Origin: Exiguobacterium qingdaonense
GTDB lineage: Bacteria; Bacillota; Bacilli; Exiguobacteriales; Exiguobacteriaceae
NCBI RefSeq assembly: GCF_018617855.1
Contig: NZ_JACSKY010000007.1
Span: forward strand, 1-64,000
DNA: 64,000 nucleotides
Reading direction: 5' to 3'
The notes under the pieces are model-generated. The model was given only the letters and a program-made list of their open reading frames with translations. It was not told where the DNA came from and ran no database searches. Shown here in pieces: positions 17,307-26,538 of the stretch. A program made the translations under genes and the position numbers. The first letter of the stretch is position 1; each line of letters opens with the position of its first letter.

Positions 17307-18017
17307 ATGTCTCCGAAGTACAAGCAAGTTGCGAGCCAAATCGAAGCAGACATCGTCAATCATGTCTATCAACATACGAATAAATTATTGACCGAGGATG
17401 AATATGCGACCAAATATGGCGTCAGCCGCAACACGGTCCGTAAAGCAATCGAAATCCTCGTCAATAAAGGATACGTCTATCAAGTCCAAGGGAGCGGTGT
17501 CTTCGTCCGTGACCATTACAATAGCGATTACATTAATCTAGAAAAACTCCAAGGTCTCACAAGTGACTTCAGTGGCCGGAAAGTCGAGACGCGCGTCTTA
17601 CATTTCGAACAGACGGTCGCAAACGACGAAGTCGCCGAACGGATGAAATGCCCGATTGGGACACCCGTCTATTTTGTGAAACGACTTCGCCTCGTCGATG
17701 ACCATCCGTTCTCGGTAGAGGATTCATACTTCCGAAAAGAGCTCGTCATCTACTTGGATGAGAACATCGTTCAAAAGTCGATTTATACGTATTTACGAAG
17801 CAACCAAAAGCTCGCCATCGGATTCGCCGACCGTGTCATTTACGCAGATTTTCTAGATGCAGATTCCGCTCACCTACTCGACCTAAACGAGAACGATCCA
17901 GCCTTGATCGTCGATAACACCGTCTATTTGACGAACGGACAAATCTTCGACGTCTCTCGTTCCATTCACCATTTTAAACATGTCAAAATGCTTAAAGTCT
18001 CGAACATCAAGTCCTAA
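17307..18017 (+). CDS. GntR/HutC-family regulator of the beta-glucoside PTS operon
   Basis: This 236-residue repressor has an N-terminal winged helix (YKQVASQIEADI, LTEDEYATKYGVSRNTVRKAIE, GYVYQVQGSGVFV) and a C-terminal UTRA ligand domain (residues 75-232, PVYFVKRLRLVDDHPFSVEDSYF). Such proteins bind a phosphosugar and release DNA. It lies directly upstream of the PTS operon in the same direction, separated by a terminator, so a 6-phospho-beta-glucoside effector is inferred. TATACT (17254-17259) is a possible -10. Confidence 0.85.
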   Translation: MSPKYKQVASQIEADIVNHVYQHTNKLLTEDEYATKYGVSRNTVRKAIEILVNKGYVYQVQGSGVFVRDHYNSDYINLEKLQGLTSDFSGRKVETRVLHFEQTVANDEVAERMKCPIGTPVYFVKRLRLVDDHPFSVEDSYFRKELVIYLDENIVQKSIYTYLRSNQKLAIGFADRVIYADFLDADSAHLLDLNENDPALIVDNTVYLTNGQIFDVSRSIHHFKHVKMLKVSNIKS

Positions 18018-18056
18018 ACGCGCCCGAGAGATGCTTTTCTCGTGCGTGTTTTTTTG
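18017..18056 (+). terminator. Terminator of the GntR gene
   Basis: ACGCGCCCGAGA pairs imperfectly with TCTCGTGCGTGT, followed by seven T residues. Confidence 0.75.
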
Positions 18057-18080
18057 TTCACATTTTTCTAAAAGTAAGGG

Positions 18081-18109
18081 TTTACACGAAAACGCTTTCG
18101 TGCTACTAT
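18081..18109 (+). promoter_or_regulatory. Promoter with cre for the beta-glucoside PTS operon
   Basis: -35 TTTACA (18081-18086), a 17-base spacer, and -10 TACTAT (18104-18109). The palindrome ACGAAAACGCTTTCGT (18086-18101) fills the spacer and fits the cre consensus, so CcpA would block polymerase. A separate GntR operator was not identified with confidence. Confidence 0.75.
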
Positions 18110-18170
18110 CGACATGTAGAAAATATTTGTACCTATGAATTTAAGTTATCCATACAAAAGGAGAGATACT

Positions 18171-18518
18171 ATGGTTTCGGAAACAATTGAAATCTCACCG
18201 GAAGACATTTTCGGTCTCATCGCCCTCTCGGGTGACGCCAAAGCGAGCTATCATCAAGCGATGCTCCTCATGCAAGAAGGAAAGAAAGAAGAAGCCGAGG
18301 CAGCGGTCGTCGCTGGTGACGCGACATTAAAAGAAGCGCATGCGATTCAAACGAAGTTCGTCACGCTTGAAGCACAAGGTAAATCGGCAACGGTCGGTGT
18401 CCTCATGGTGCACGCGCAAGATCACTTGATGAACACGATTCTCGTCAAAGAAATGCTTGGATACATGATGAATATGCAAAACGAAATCAACGAATTGAAA
18501 GGAATGGATCAACAATGA
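18171..18518 (+). CDS. PTS lactose/cellobiose-type EIIA
   Basis: This 115-residue all-helical EIIA has its phosphohistidine in VLMVHAQDHLMN (about residue 79). The open frame begins at 18135, but ATG 18171 has GGAGAG 7 bases upstream and fits family length. It overlaps the EIIB gene by 4 bases. It passes phosphate from HPr to the EIIB encoded next. Members of this family serve cellobiose, chitobiose, lactose or aryl-beta-glucosides; the adjacent GH1 enzyme points to beta-glucosides. Confidence 0.92.
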   Translation: MVSETIEISPEDIFGLIALSGDAKASYHQAMLLMQEGKKEEAEAAVVAGDATLKEAHAIQTKFVTLEAQGKSATVGVLMVHAQDHLMNTILVKEMLGYMMNMQNEINELKGMDQQ

Positions 18519-18823
18519 TTAAAATCGGACTCTTCTGTGCGGCAGGTATGTCAACAAGTATGTTAGTAGAAAAAATGAAAGCGGTTGCCTCTGAACGTGG
18601 CATCGAAGCTGAAATTGCAGCTTACCCTGAGTCAGAGATGGAGACGTACGTCGACAACATCGACGTCGCGCTTCTCGGACCACAAGTGAAATACCTTCTC
18701 TCTAAAGGAAAGCAAATCTGCGAACCAAAAGGTGTGCCGATCGATGTCATCAACACAGTCGATTATGGCATGATGAACGGCGCGAAAGTATTGGACCACT
18801 CATTGAAACTTGTAAATAAATAA
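18515..18823 (+). CDS. PTS cellobiose-type EIIB
   Basis: This 102-residue EIIB has phosphocysteine C8 in GLFCAAGMSTSML, the typical P-loop of the cellobiose/lactose family. It phosphorylates the sugar carried by the EIIC encoded at 20259-21587. Start ATGA overlaps the EIIA stop. Confidence 0.93.
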   Translation: MIKIGLFCAAGMSTSMLVEKMKAVASERGIEAEIAAYPESEMETYVDNIDVALLGPQVKYLLSKGKQICEPKGVPIDVINTVDYGMMNGAKVLDHSLKLVNK

Positions 18824-18838
18824 ACCGAGGTGACTATT

Positions 18839-20245
18839 TTGAAAATGCCTAAAGATTTCTTGTTCGGCGCCGCTTCGGCCTCTTATCAGGTCGAAGGTGC
18901 ATGGAACGAGGACGGGAAAGGCCTCTCGAACTGGGACGTCTTCTCGAAAATTCCTGGTAAGACATTTGAAAACACAAACGGCGACGTCGCAGTCGACCAT
19001 TACCATCGTTATAAGGAAGACATCGCGCTCATGGCGGAGATGGGGCTCGAATCGTATCGCTTCTCGATTTCATGGCCACGCATCTTCCCGAACGGTACGG
19101 GTGAAGTGAACGAAAAAGGACTCGAGTTCTACAACAACTTGATTGACGAGTGTTTAAAACACGATATCGTCCCGTTCGTCACGCTCTACCATTGGGACCT
19201 CCCCCAAGCACTTGAGGAAAAGGGCGGCTGGAAGAACAAAGAGACGGTTGACGCCTTCGTCCGTTTCGCCGATACGTGCTTCCAATCGTTCGGTGACCGT
19301 GTCGACCACTGGATTACATTCAACGAAGCGGTCATCTTCTGCTCACTTGGATACTTAACAGGCGCACACCCACCAGGTATCGAAGGCGACGTCAAAGGCT
19401 ATTTCCAAACGACGCATAACGTTTTCGTCGCTCACGCCCGTGCCGTCGAATTGTTCAAACAAAACGGTCACACTGGCGAAATCGGGATCACACACGTGTT
19501 CAACCCGGCGTTCAGCATCGATGACGCAGAAGAGAACAAGTTCGCCGAGATGCACGCGAACGCCTATGCGACACATTGGTTCTACGACCCAATCTTAAAA
19601 GGTGAATACCCGGAGTACGTCGTGAACGGCTTAAACGAACAGGGTCTTCTCCCTGAAATGACGGAAGAAGAACTCGACGTCTTGAAACGTACGGCTTCGA
19701 TGAACGACTTTATCGGCCTCAACTACTACAGCCCGCAGCGCGTCATGAAGAATGACTCGGCGCTCGTCATGGCCGGTGGACGTGAGAACTCGACAGGTCG
19801 CCCGGGTAACCCATCGTTCGATGGCGTCTACAAGACGGTCAAGATGGACGACAAAGTGTATACAAAGTGGGATTGGGAAATCTCACCGGAGGCGTTCCTC
19901 GCTGGGATGCACATGTTGAAAGATTGTTACGGCGACGTCAAAATCTATATCACAGAGAACGGTCTCGGTGATGTCGACCCGATCGTCGACGGTGAAATCA
20001 TGGACACGCCACGGATTGAATACATCGAAGGTCACCTTCGTGCAGTCAAACACGCTGTTCAGCAAGGCATCAACGTTGCCGGCTACTATGCTTGGTCTGC
20101 AATCGACCTACTCAGCTGGCTGAACGGTTATAAAAAGCAATACGGCTTCATCTACGTCGACCACAACAATGGGCTCGCGCGGAAGAAGAAACAGTCGTTC
20201 CACTGGTATAAAGAGATCATCGCCACGCGCGCTGAAGACCTATAA
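18839..20245 (+). CDS. 6-phospho-beta-glucosidase, GH1
   Basis: This GH1 TIM barrel of about 468 residues has the acid/base glutamate in WITFNEAV and the nucleophile in IYITENGLG. The phosphate-recognition pattern S-x-x-x-x-G-Y-K-K-Q-Y-G near the C-terminus (LSWLNGYKKQYGF) separates it from plain beta-glucosidases, so it should cleave intracellular 6-phospho-beta-glucosides delivered by the PTS. Three in-frame starts exist: GTG 18830 lies in the ribosome binding site GAGGTGA, TTG 18839 is well spaced, and ATG 18845 is a little far; TTG is preferred. It sits between EIIB and EIIC. Confidence 0.93.
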   Translation: MKMPKDFLFGAASASYQVEGAWNEDGKGLSNWDVFSKIPGKTFENTNGDVAVDHYHRYKEDIALMAEMGLESYRFSISWPRIFPNGTGEVNEKGLEFYNNLIDECLKHDIVPFVTLYHWDLPQALEEKGGWKNKETVDAFVRFADTCFQSFGDRVDHWITFNEAVIFCSLGYLTGAHPPGIEGDVKGYFQTTHNVFVAHARAVELFKQNGHTGEIGITHVFNPAFSIDDAEENKFAEMHANAYATHWFYDPILKGEYPEYVVNGLNEQGLLPEMTEEELDVLKRTASMNDFIGLNYYSPQRVMKNDSALVMAGGRENSTGRPGNPSFDGVYKTVKMDDKVYTKWDWEISPEAFLAGMHMLKDCYGDVKIYITENGLGDVDPIVDGEIMDTPRIEYIEGHLRAVKHAVQQGINVAGYYAWSAIDLLSWLNGYKKQYGFIYVDHNNGLARKKKQSFHWYKEIIATRAEDL

Positions 20246-20258
20246 GGAGGTTCCCCCT

Positions 20259-21587
20259 ATGAGCCGCTTAGAAAGAGTATTTGAAAAGTTCACCCCTGCA
20301 TTTGTTCGCTTTGCGAACGCCAAGCCCGTCCTTGCGATTAAGGACGGGTTCATCCTCACGATGCCGATGACGATCATCGGGTCGCTGTTCCTTCTCATCC
20401 TGGCGTTACCGATTCCAGGTTGGGCTGACTTCATGTCAGGTCTATTCGGGGCAGACTGGTCACTCCCGCTCACGCAAGTCGTCGGCGCGACGTTTGACAT
20501 CCTTGCTTTAATCGGTGTTTTTGGAATCGCTTACTCATACGTCAAGAACGAAAAGATCGAAGGCGTGCCGGCCGGTATCCTCGGAATCATCTCGTTCCTC
20601 ATCATTACACAAGCTTCTGTCCTGTCTGAGTCTGGGGAATTCGTCGGTGGCGTCATTCCAAAAGTATGGACAGGTGGACAAGGTGTCCTCGCTGCCATCA
20701 TCGTCGGACTAGCAGTCGGATTCATCTACTCGCAGTTCATCAAGCGCGGGATCAGCATTAAGATGCCAGACGGTGTCCCACCAGGCGTATCGAACTCATT
20801 CTCTGCACTTGTTCCTGGTTTGGCGATCATCTCACTCGCCGTTGCGACGTTTGCGATTTTCCAAGCGGTGGCAGAGCGTACGTTTACAGAAGTCATCTAT
20901 GATGTGCTTCAAGCACCGCTTCAAAACTTGACAGATACACTCGCTGGAGCCGTCATCATCATGGTGCTCATGTCCGTCATGTGGTGGTGTGGGATTCACG
21001 GTGCCGCGATCCTCATGGGAATCATGGGACCCCTTCTCACAGCGAACGCGCTTCAAAATCAAGCGATCCTCGATGCAGGTGGTACGCTTGTCGCTGGCGA
21101 GAACGCAAAAATCGTTACAATTCAGTTCCTCGATGTGTTCACGAAACTCGGTGGATCAGGGATCACAATCGGCTTTATCATCGCGACACTCATTGTCGCT
21201 CGTTCGGCACACTTGAAGCAGCTCGGGAAGTTGTCACTTGCCCCAAGTATCTTCAACATCAATGAGCCGGTCATCTTCGGGATGCCAATCGTCTTCAACC
21301 CGATCATGTTCGTCCCATTCGTTGTCGTGCCAGCCATCGCTTCATTCATGGTGTACTTCGCTATCCTTTGGGGTTGGGTCGAGCCGTTTAATGCCCTTCA
21401 AGTACCATGGACGACACCTCCAGTCATCTCTGGATTCTTGATTGGCGGATGGCGCGCCGCTCTCTTACAGATTGCGACAATCGCCATGGCCGTAGCCATC
21501 TACCTCCCGTTCGTTCGCATTCAAGACCGCGTTTCGTACGGTGAAGAGTTGAAAGCACAAGAAGGCTCTGATCAAGCATCAGCCTGA
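20259..21587 (+). CDS. PTS cellobiose-type EIIC permease
   Basis: This 442-residue membrane protein of the lactose/cellobiose EIIC family has about ten helices, a WWCGIHGAAIL segment and the sugar-binding FNINEPVIFG motif. It is the transport channel partner of the EIIA and EIIB above. The open frame begins at 20169, but ATG 20259 has AAGGAGG 8 bases upstream and gives the family's normal N-terminus (MSRLERVFEKFTP). It is last in the operon, before a strong hairpin. Confidence 0.94.
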   Translation: MSRLERVFEKFTPAFVRFANAKPVLAIKDGFILTMPMTIIGSLFLLILALPIPGWADFMSGLFGADWSLPLTQVVGATFDILALIGVFGIAYSYVKNEKIEGVPAGILGIISFLIITQASVLSESGEFVGGVIPKVWTGGQGVLAAIIVGLAVGFIYSQFIKRGISIKMPDGVPPGVSNSFSALVPGLAIISLAVATFAIFQAVAERTFTEVIYDVLQAPLQNLTDTLAGAVIIMVLMSVMWWCGIHGAAILMGIMGPLLTANALQNQAILDAGGTLVAGENAKIVTIQFLDVFTKLGGSGITIGFIIATLIVARSAHLKQLGKLSLAPSIFNINEPVIFGMPIVFNPIMFVPFVVVPAIASFMVYFAILWGWVEPFNALQVPWTTPPVISGFLIGGWRAALLQIATIAMAVAIYLPFVRIQDRVSYGEELKAQEGSDQASA

Positions 21588-21597
21588 AACAAAAACG

Positions 21598-21632
21598 ACA
21601 GCCCTTCTCAGTAATGAGGAGGGCTGTTATAT
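21598..21632 (+). terminator. Terminator of the beta-glucoside PTS operon
   Basis: ACAGCCCTTCTC pairs with GAGGAGGGCTGT (one G-T pair), followed by TATATTT. Confidence 0.8.
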
Positions 21633-21661
21633 TTAGGAAAAAGAGTTAAGGAGTTGGAAAT

Positions 21662-21988
21662 TTGAAAGCTTACTACCCTTCTATATTTGCCGTTATCGCT
21701 GGCCTATCCGGATTACTCGGACTATTGCTTCAATCGGTCTACCCAATCATGCTGTTTCCTGTCTTTTTACTGATTGCAGGATACTTTGTGATACATGAGA
21801 AGAAGCAGAAAACAACCGTCCGAAATTATACGCCGAGTTTTCTGGTCCTATCAAGTGCCGCCCTCGCATTCGGTCTTGGTTTCCAATCCATCATCCCATA
21901 CGCCATGCTCATCGGGGTCGTCATCCATACGGTCTGTCTCTTCTGTGCAATCATCGCAATCGGACGATATCGTGCACATATCACATGA
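21662..21988 (+). CDS. Small membrane protein, unknown
   Basis: This 108-residue protein has four hydrophobic segments (5-24, 28-44, 58-75, 80-100) separated by a basic loop (HEKKQKTTVRN). It starts at TTG 21662, with AAGGAG about 9 bases upstream. It overlaps the next gene by 4 bases, so the pair is probably one operon. No family recognised. Confidence 0.6.
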   Translation: MKAYYPSIFAVIAGLSGLLGLLLQSVYPIMLFPVFLLIAGYFVIHEKKQKTTVRNYTPSFLVLSSAALAFGLGFQSIIPYAMLIGVVIHTVCLFCAIIAIGRYRAHIT

Positions 21989-22563
21989 AAGTTGTGAACG
22001 GACTTGGTTGGGGCGCGTTGATTCTATTGCTCACCCTCACACCGCTATTCGCCGTCGATTTGATTCTCATCTATCTACTTGAAGACACATCTCTCCCGGT
22101 CTTCCCGACTCTCGCGATGCTCGGTTGTTTCTATCTCCTGTCGACGATGCTAAGTTTGTTTGTTGATGGGTTAACGGGAACGTTACGCTCGTTTGGTCAT
22201 GTGAACGTGCCGCGTCTACTCGACACCATCCTTCACGGAATCGTGAGTTGGTTTAGTTTATACGTCGTACTTTCGTTCTTCCCGTCCATCGATTTATCAA
22301 CGATCACCGGCATGGCGATTGTACTCGTGCACTTATTCGGCGCATTGTTGTGGCTAAATCGCGAGGATTCAAAAGAAGACATGCCTCTTGAGCTCGATTC
22401 CATCGATCAACAGATCATTCATCTGTTACGCACAGAGACCATCGTGTCCTGTATCGAACGCATCGAGCATGATTACCCGGATTTACCGAAACGGGACGTA
22501 TTGAAGCGAGTCAAGAAAATCAGTCAATCCAGCGAAGTCACCGAACCGTTTCATGTTCGGTGA
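21985..22563 (+). CDS. Membrane protein with C-terminal helical (HTH-like) tail
   Basis: This 192-residue protein has four hydrophobic segments in residues 8-125, then a charged linker (NREDSKEDMPLELD). The soluble tail (about 130-185, IDQQIIHLLRTETIVSCIERIEHDYPDLPKRDVLKRVKK) looks like a small winged helix or a helical repeat. It may be a membrane-bound regulator acting with the upstream small protein; this is only a guess. Translation is coupled to the preceding gene. Confidence 0.55.
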   Translation: MKVVNGLGWGALILLLTLTPLFAVDLILIYLLEDTSLPVFPTLAMLGCFYLLSTMLSLFVDGLTGTLRSFGHVNVPRLLDTILHGIVSWFSLYVVLSFFPSIDLSTITGMAIVLVHLFGALLWLNREDSKEDMPLELDSIDQQIIHLLRTETIVSCIERIEHDYPDLPKRDVLKRVKKISQSSEVTEPFHVR

Positions 22564-22639
22564 CTTTTGTGCGTCATCGCGAGTGAATCGCGAGCCGTAT
22601 GCTATAGTTTGAATGAATCTAACGAAGGAAGTGATCAGC

Positions 22640-23602
22640 ATGAAAGCACTCGTCTTCCATCAATTCGGTGGTCCTGATGTCTTGACGTATGAAGAAGTCC
22701 CGACACCGATGCCACAAGTTGATGAAGTATTGGTCCGCACAAAAGCCATCGGATTGAACTATGCCGATGTGTATCGTCGGAAAGGCAACTATCATCTCGT
22801 CGGAGAACCGCCTTACATTCTCGGATATGAAGGAGCCGGTGTCATCGAAGCGGTCGGAGCGAACGTCACGTCACTCCAACCAGGAGACCGAATCGCCTTT
22901 GCGGACGTCCCGCACGCCAACGCGGAGTTCGTTGCCGTCCCGCTCGAGAAGGCGATTCCCCTACCAGATGCCATTACATTTGAAACGGCTGCATCCGTCA
23001 TGCTTCAAGGATTGACGGCCCATTACCTCGTCCACGACAGCTATCGGATTCAACCTGATGATGTCGCAGTCGTACACGCAGCCGCCGGTGGGGTCGGTCA
23101 ATTGTTGACGCAAATGATTCAACGTCTCGGTGGACAAGTCATCGGTCTCACGTCGACAGCCGAAAAAGTGGCGACGGTCCAAGCACATGGTGCCCGTGCT
23201 TATCGCTATGACGAAGCATGGGTCGAAGCGATTCGCGACGTCACGAGTGGTCGCGGTGCTGATGTCGCCTATGACTCGGTCGGTGCGACATTAGAGGACA
23301 GTTTCGAAGCGACTCGGATTGGTGGAACGGTCGTCTTTTACGGCATGGCCGGAGGCGACCCAAAACCCGTCGACCCGCGCATGCTCATGGACACCTCAAA
23401 GACATTGACGGGTGGCGACCTATGGAACGTTCTCACTTCAAAAGAGGAACGAATTCGTCGGTCACACGAACTGTTCTCCTGGATCGAGGACGGTTCACTC
23501 GTCATTCCACAACCGACGACGTTCGCCTTGTCAGACGGGTCATCGGCCCACGCCTTTTTAGAAAGTCGAAAGAGCCAAGGGAAAATTTTGTTACTTCCAT
23601 AA
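22640..23602 (+). CDS. Zinc-free medium-chain quinone oxidoreductase (QorA-like)
   Basis: This 320-residue NADPH-dependent quinone reductase of the MDR superfamily has the N-terminal GroES-like fold (LNYADVYRRKGNY), the family signature GYEGAGVIEAVG and the nucleotide site AAAGGVGQLLTQ. The cysteines of zinc alcohol dehydrogenases are absent. The open frame begins at 22613, but ATG 22640 matches the family N-terminus (MKALVFHQFGGPDVL), with AGGAAGTGAT upstream. Single gene with its own terminator. Confidence 0.92.
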   Translation: MKALVFHQFGGPDVLTYEEVPTPMPQVDEVLVRTKAIGLNYADVYRRKGNYHLVGEPPYILGYEGAGVIEAVGANVTSLQPGDRIAFADVPHANAEFVAVPLEKAIPLPDAITFETAASVMLQGLTAHYLVHDSYRIQPDDVAVVHAAAGGVGQLLTQMIQRLGGQVIGLTSTAEKVATVQAHGARAYRYDEAWVEAIRDVTSGRGADVAYDSVGATLEDSFEATRIGGTVVFYGMAGGDPKPVDPRMLMDTSKTLTGGDLWNVLTSKEERIRRSHELFSWIEDGSLVIPQPTTFALSDGSSAHAFLESRKSQGKILLLP

Positions 23603-23605
23603 ATG

Positions 23606-23640
23606 AACGCCAGCCCGTTATAGGTGCTGGCGTTTTATAT
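23606..23640. terminator. Terminator after the quinone oxidoreductase
   Basis: AACGCCAGC pairs with GCTGGCGTT, followed by TTATAT on the plus strand. The right edge touches the stop codon of the convergent gene. Confidence 0.75.
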
Positions 23641-24138
23641 ATCTTCTTTCCGGAGTGAATATCCGTCCACCTCAAGTAGTCGCATTCGTTTCTGATCGAC
23701 CGCCGCATGGATAATCACGGTCACCCCGGGATTGAGTTCCATCATCTTCTTAATTTTTAGTAAGTCGTCTCCCTTGATTTCAACCGGCAAGACGAAATCC
23801 CCTTCTCTCAAGTGAATGAACTTGATTTTCCCTTGGTCGTCATAGCCCGTCACTTCGTATGTCGAATAATCTCGTGCCATTAACATTCTCCCTTCTATTG
23901 AATCAATTTCAACTCCAAGATGACGAATTTCTCGCTCGCGCGTGATTCTTCGATTTCGGGCAATTAAGTCTTTCATCCATAATACCGAAGTAAAGATGAT
24001 TACCAAAAAAATGAACAGATTTAATGTGAGAATACTATAGGCACTTCCGTAGAGTAGCCAACATATCCATAACATGAAAAACAAATAAGTAGATTTATCC
24101 TCTTCTCGCTCTTGGTCCGTCCGATTACTATAGCTCAC
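23635..24138 (-). CDS. Two-helix membrane protein with soluble C-terminal domain, unknown
   Basis: This 167-residue protein has two close helices (about 18-35 and 38-56), a basic loop (DLIARNRRITRERE) and a soluble domain of about 100 residues rich in beta strands (YEVTGYDDQGKIKFIHL, GVTVIIHAAVDQKRMRLLEV). The start is GTG with GGAGGTGA 8 bases upstream. No family recognised. It is convergent with the oxidoreductase and not in an obvious operon. Confidence 0.6.
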   Translation of the reverse strand: MSYSNRTDQEREEDKSTYLFFMLWICWLLYGSAYSILTLNLFIFLVIIFTSVLWMKDLIARNRRITREREIRHLGVEIDSIEGRMLMARDYSTYEVTGYDDQGKIKFIHLREGDFVLPVEIKGDDLLKIKKMMELNPGVTVIIHAAVDQKRMRLLEVDGYSLRKEDI

Positions 24139-24190
24139 TCACTAACTCACCTCCCTCATGTTCTATTCCCTCCTTTATTTCACTCCACAC

Positions 24191-24224
24191 AAAAAATCCA
24201 TCCCCGTAGCGGCAGGGATGGATG
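24191..24224 (-). terminator. Terminator of the beta-glucoside ABC operon
   Basis: On the minus strand ATCCATCCC pairs with GGGATGGAT, followed by six T residues. Confidence 0.8.
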
Positions 24225-24228
24225 CATG

Positions 24229-25581
24229 TTACGCCTCGACGCTATCTGCGTGTTTGGCTTTATGGTCGGCGATGACACCGGCATACCACTTCGCGCTGTC
24301 TTTCCAGATGCGCTCCTGTGTCTCGAAGTCGATATAGAGGATGCCGAAGCGCTTCTCGTATCCGAAGCTCCATTCGAAGTTATCCATGAGCGACCAGAGA
24401 TAGTAGCCTTGAATGTTCATGCCTTCATCGTTCAAGTCAGAGACAGCTTCGAGGTGCTGGCGGACGTAGTCGATCCGGTTATCGTCATGGACTTCGCCAT
24501 TCTCTAGCACGTCGTCAAATGCGGCGCCGTTCTCTGTGATGTAGATGGGAAGGTCGGTATACTCGGCGCGTAAACGACGGATCAGGTCTTTGAATTCGTT
24601 CGGGGCGATATCCCAGCCCATGCCCGTCTTCTCGTAGTCCGAGTAAGCGTCTGCCTTCAAGAAATCATTCGCTGCGTTGAACTCGACAATGCCACGGCTG
24701 TAGAAGTTGATGCCGAAGAAATCGCAAGACGTCGAGATTGTATCCATGTCTCCTGCTTGGATGAAATCGAAGTTATGCACGTATTTAGAGAACAAGTTCA
24801 TCATGTCGACCGGATACGTACCCTTGAATACCGGGTCGAGGAACCAGCGATTTGAATACCCGTCGGCGTTGTTCATCGCAAGACGGTCATTCGCCGAATC
24901 CGTCTTCGCATACATCGGCGCCAAGTTGAGCGTGATGCCGATCGGGGTCTTAGACGTCATCTCCTGCTTCAACAACTCGACCGCTTTCCCGTGCGACAAC
25001 AACATGTGATGCACGGCGCGTACCGCTTCGTTCATGTCACGATGGCCCGGTGCGTGAACCCCGACGTGATAACCGAGGAATCCGGCACACCAAGGCTCGT
25101 TGTGAGTGATCCAAGAATCGACGATGTCATCGAGCTCTTCAAAACAGACTTTCGCATAATCGAGGAACCAGTCGACCGATTCGCGGTTCACCCAGCCCCC
25201 TTCTTCGTGAGCCCACATCGGAAGGTCCCAGTGATAAATCGTGACGGCCGGTTTAATTCCTTCTTCACGAAGACGTAGCGCCAACGTTTTGTAGAACGCC
25301 ATCCCTTCTGGGTTGTACTCTCCCTTGGCAGGAAAGATTCTCGGCCACGCGATGGAGAAGCGATACGTGTCGACACCTAGCTTTTTGATGTGCTGGATGT
25401 CTTCCTCGTAACGATGATAGTGATCACATGCGACATCGCCGTTATGCTTCTCGAACACGCGTCCGTCGATGTCACAAAACATGTCCCAAATGGAAGGAGT
25501 GCGCCCGCCTTCGTTATGTGCCCCTTCAATTTGATACGAGGACGTGGCTGTACCGAATACGAAATCTTGATTAAAACGCAT
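24229..25581 (-). CDS. Beta-glucosidase, GH1 (non-phosphorylated substrates)
   Basis: This 450-residue cytoplasmic GH1 enzyme has acid/base SWITHNEPW and nucleophile IYITENGAA. Its C-terminal subsite reads DNFEWSFGYEKRFG, with the acidic E-W pair of true beta-glucosidases rather than the phosphate-binding pattern of the PTS-linked enzyme at 18839. It should hydrolyse cello-oligosaccharides or other beta-glucosides imported by the ABC transporter encoded upstream in the same operon. GAGG lies 9 bases before ATG. The window therefore has one GH1 enzyme per import route. Confidence 0.93.
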   Translation of the reverse strand: MRFNQDFVFGTATSSYQIEGAHNEGGRTPSIWDMFCDIDGRVFEKHNGDVACDHYHRYEEDIQHIKKLGVDTYRFSIAWPRIFPAKGEYNPEGMAFYKTLALRLREEGIKPAVTIYHWDLPMWAHEEGGWVNRESVDWFLDYAKVCFEELDDIVDSWITHNEPWCAGFLGYHVGVHAPGHRDMNEAVRAVHHMLLSHGKAVELLKQEMTSKTPIGITLNLAPMYAKTDSANDRLAMNNADGYSNRWFLDPVFKGTYPVDMMNLFSKYVHNFDFIQAGDMDTISTSCDFFGINFYSRGIVEFNAANDFLKADAYSDYEKTGMGWDIAPNEFKDLIRRLRAEYTDLPIYITENGAAFDDVLENGEVHDDNRIDYVRQHLEAVSDLNDEGMNIQGYYLWSLMDNFEWSFGYEKRFGILYIDFETQERIWKDSAKWYAGVIADHKAKHADSVEA

Positions 25582-25605
25582 AGTGTTTTCCTCTTTTCTC
25601 TATAT

Positions 25606-26535
25606 TTATTCTTTGACAGCACCTGCCGAAATACTGCTGACGATGTACTTCGAAAGGAACAAGAAGGCAATCATGATCGGGACGACCGAAATCGCGATGC
25701 CTAGGTAAAGCGAGCCAAGGTTCTCCGCAACTTGTGATCCCTTTAAGAAGCCCATCAAGACAGGCAATGTATATTTCTCAGGCGAGAACAGGAGGACAAG
25801 TGGCATCAAGTAGTTGTTCCACGAGCCGATGAACGTAAAGATCGACATCGTCGCAATCGCTGGCATCATCATCGGAAGCGCGATTGTATGGAAAATACGC
25901 AATTCGCTCGCACCGTCAATCCGTGCCGCTTCAATCAAACTGATGTGAAGTGTCGCTTGCGTGTACTGACGGATGAAGAAGACCGTGAACGGCGTCGCGA
26001 TCGCCGGGACGATCAATGGGATGAACGTATCCAAAATGCCGAGCGTCTTCGAGATCTCATAGAAGCCGATAAGTCCGAGTTGTGCCGGCACCATCATCAT
26101 GACGAGCATGAAGATGAACATCGCATTTTTCCCTTTGAAGTTGTAGAACGTGAAGCCGTACGCCGTGAGGGCTGAGAAGTAACCAGACAGCACCGTCACC
26201 GATACCGAGATGATCAAGCTGTTCTTGAAGCCGTTCCAGATGTTGATATACTCACTGAGCGTCGCATAGTTTTCCGCGAGTGCCGTACCCGGAAGCAGTG
26301 AGAAGCCAGCCATGATTTCTCCGTTCGTCCGTGTCGCGTTGACGATCATCATGAGGAACGGGATGAAGCAGACGATGGCCAGGAGAGTCAGTGCTGTATA
26401 GATCAATCCTCGCGCAAAGCGTTTGTTTGTTTTTTTCTTCGAAGGCGGTGCCACTTTGAGTGGACGGTCCTCTTTACGTTTCGGCTGCGCTTCGCTATCA
26501 GGAAGCATACGCCGCGTTTCTGCATTTTGTTCCAT
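25606..26535 (-). CDS. Sugar ABC transporter permease, MalG type
   Basis: This 309-residue protein has a long basic cytoplasmic N-terminus (1-42), six helices, and the EAA loop EAARIDGASELRIFHTIALP that contacts the ATPase. It pairs with the MalF-type permease ending 3 bases upstream. No ATPase gene is in the operon, so a shared MsmX-type ATPase encoded elsewhere is expected. Confidence 0.92.
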   Translation of the reverse strand: MEQNAETRRMLPDSEAQPKRKEDRPLKVAPPSKKKTNKRFARGLIYTALTLLAIVCFIPFLMMIVNATRTNGEIMAGFSLLPGTALAENYATLSEYINIWNGFKNSLIISVSVTVLSGYFSALTAYGFTFYNFKGKNAMFIFMLVMMMVPAQLGLIGFYEISKTLGILDTFIPLIVPAIATPFTVFFIRQYTQATLHISLIEAARIDGASELRIFHTIALPMMMPAIATMSIFTFIGSWNNYLMPLVLLFSPEKYTLPVLMGFLKGSQVAENLGSLYLGIAISVVPIMIAFLFLSKYIVSSISAGAVKE

Positions 26536-26538
26536 CGC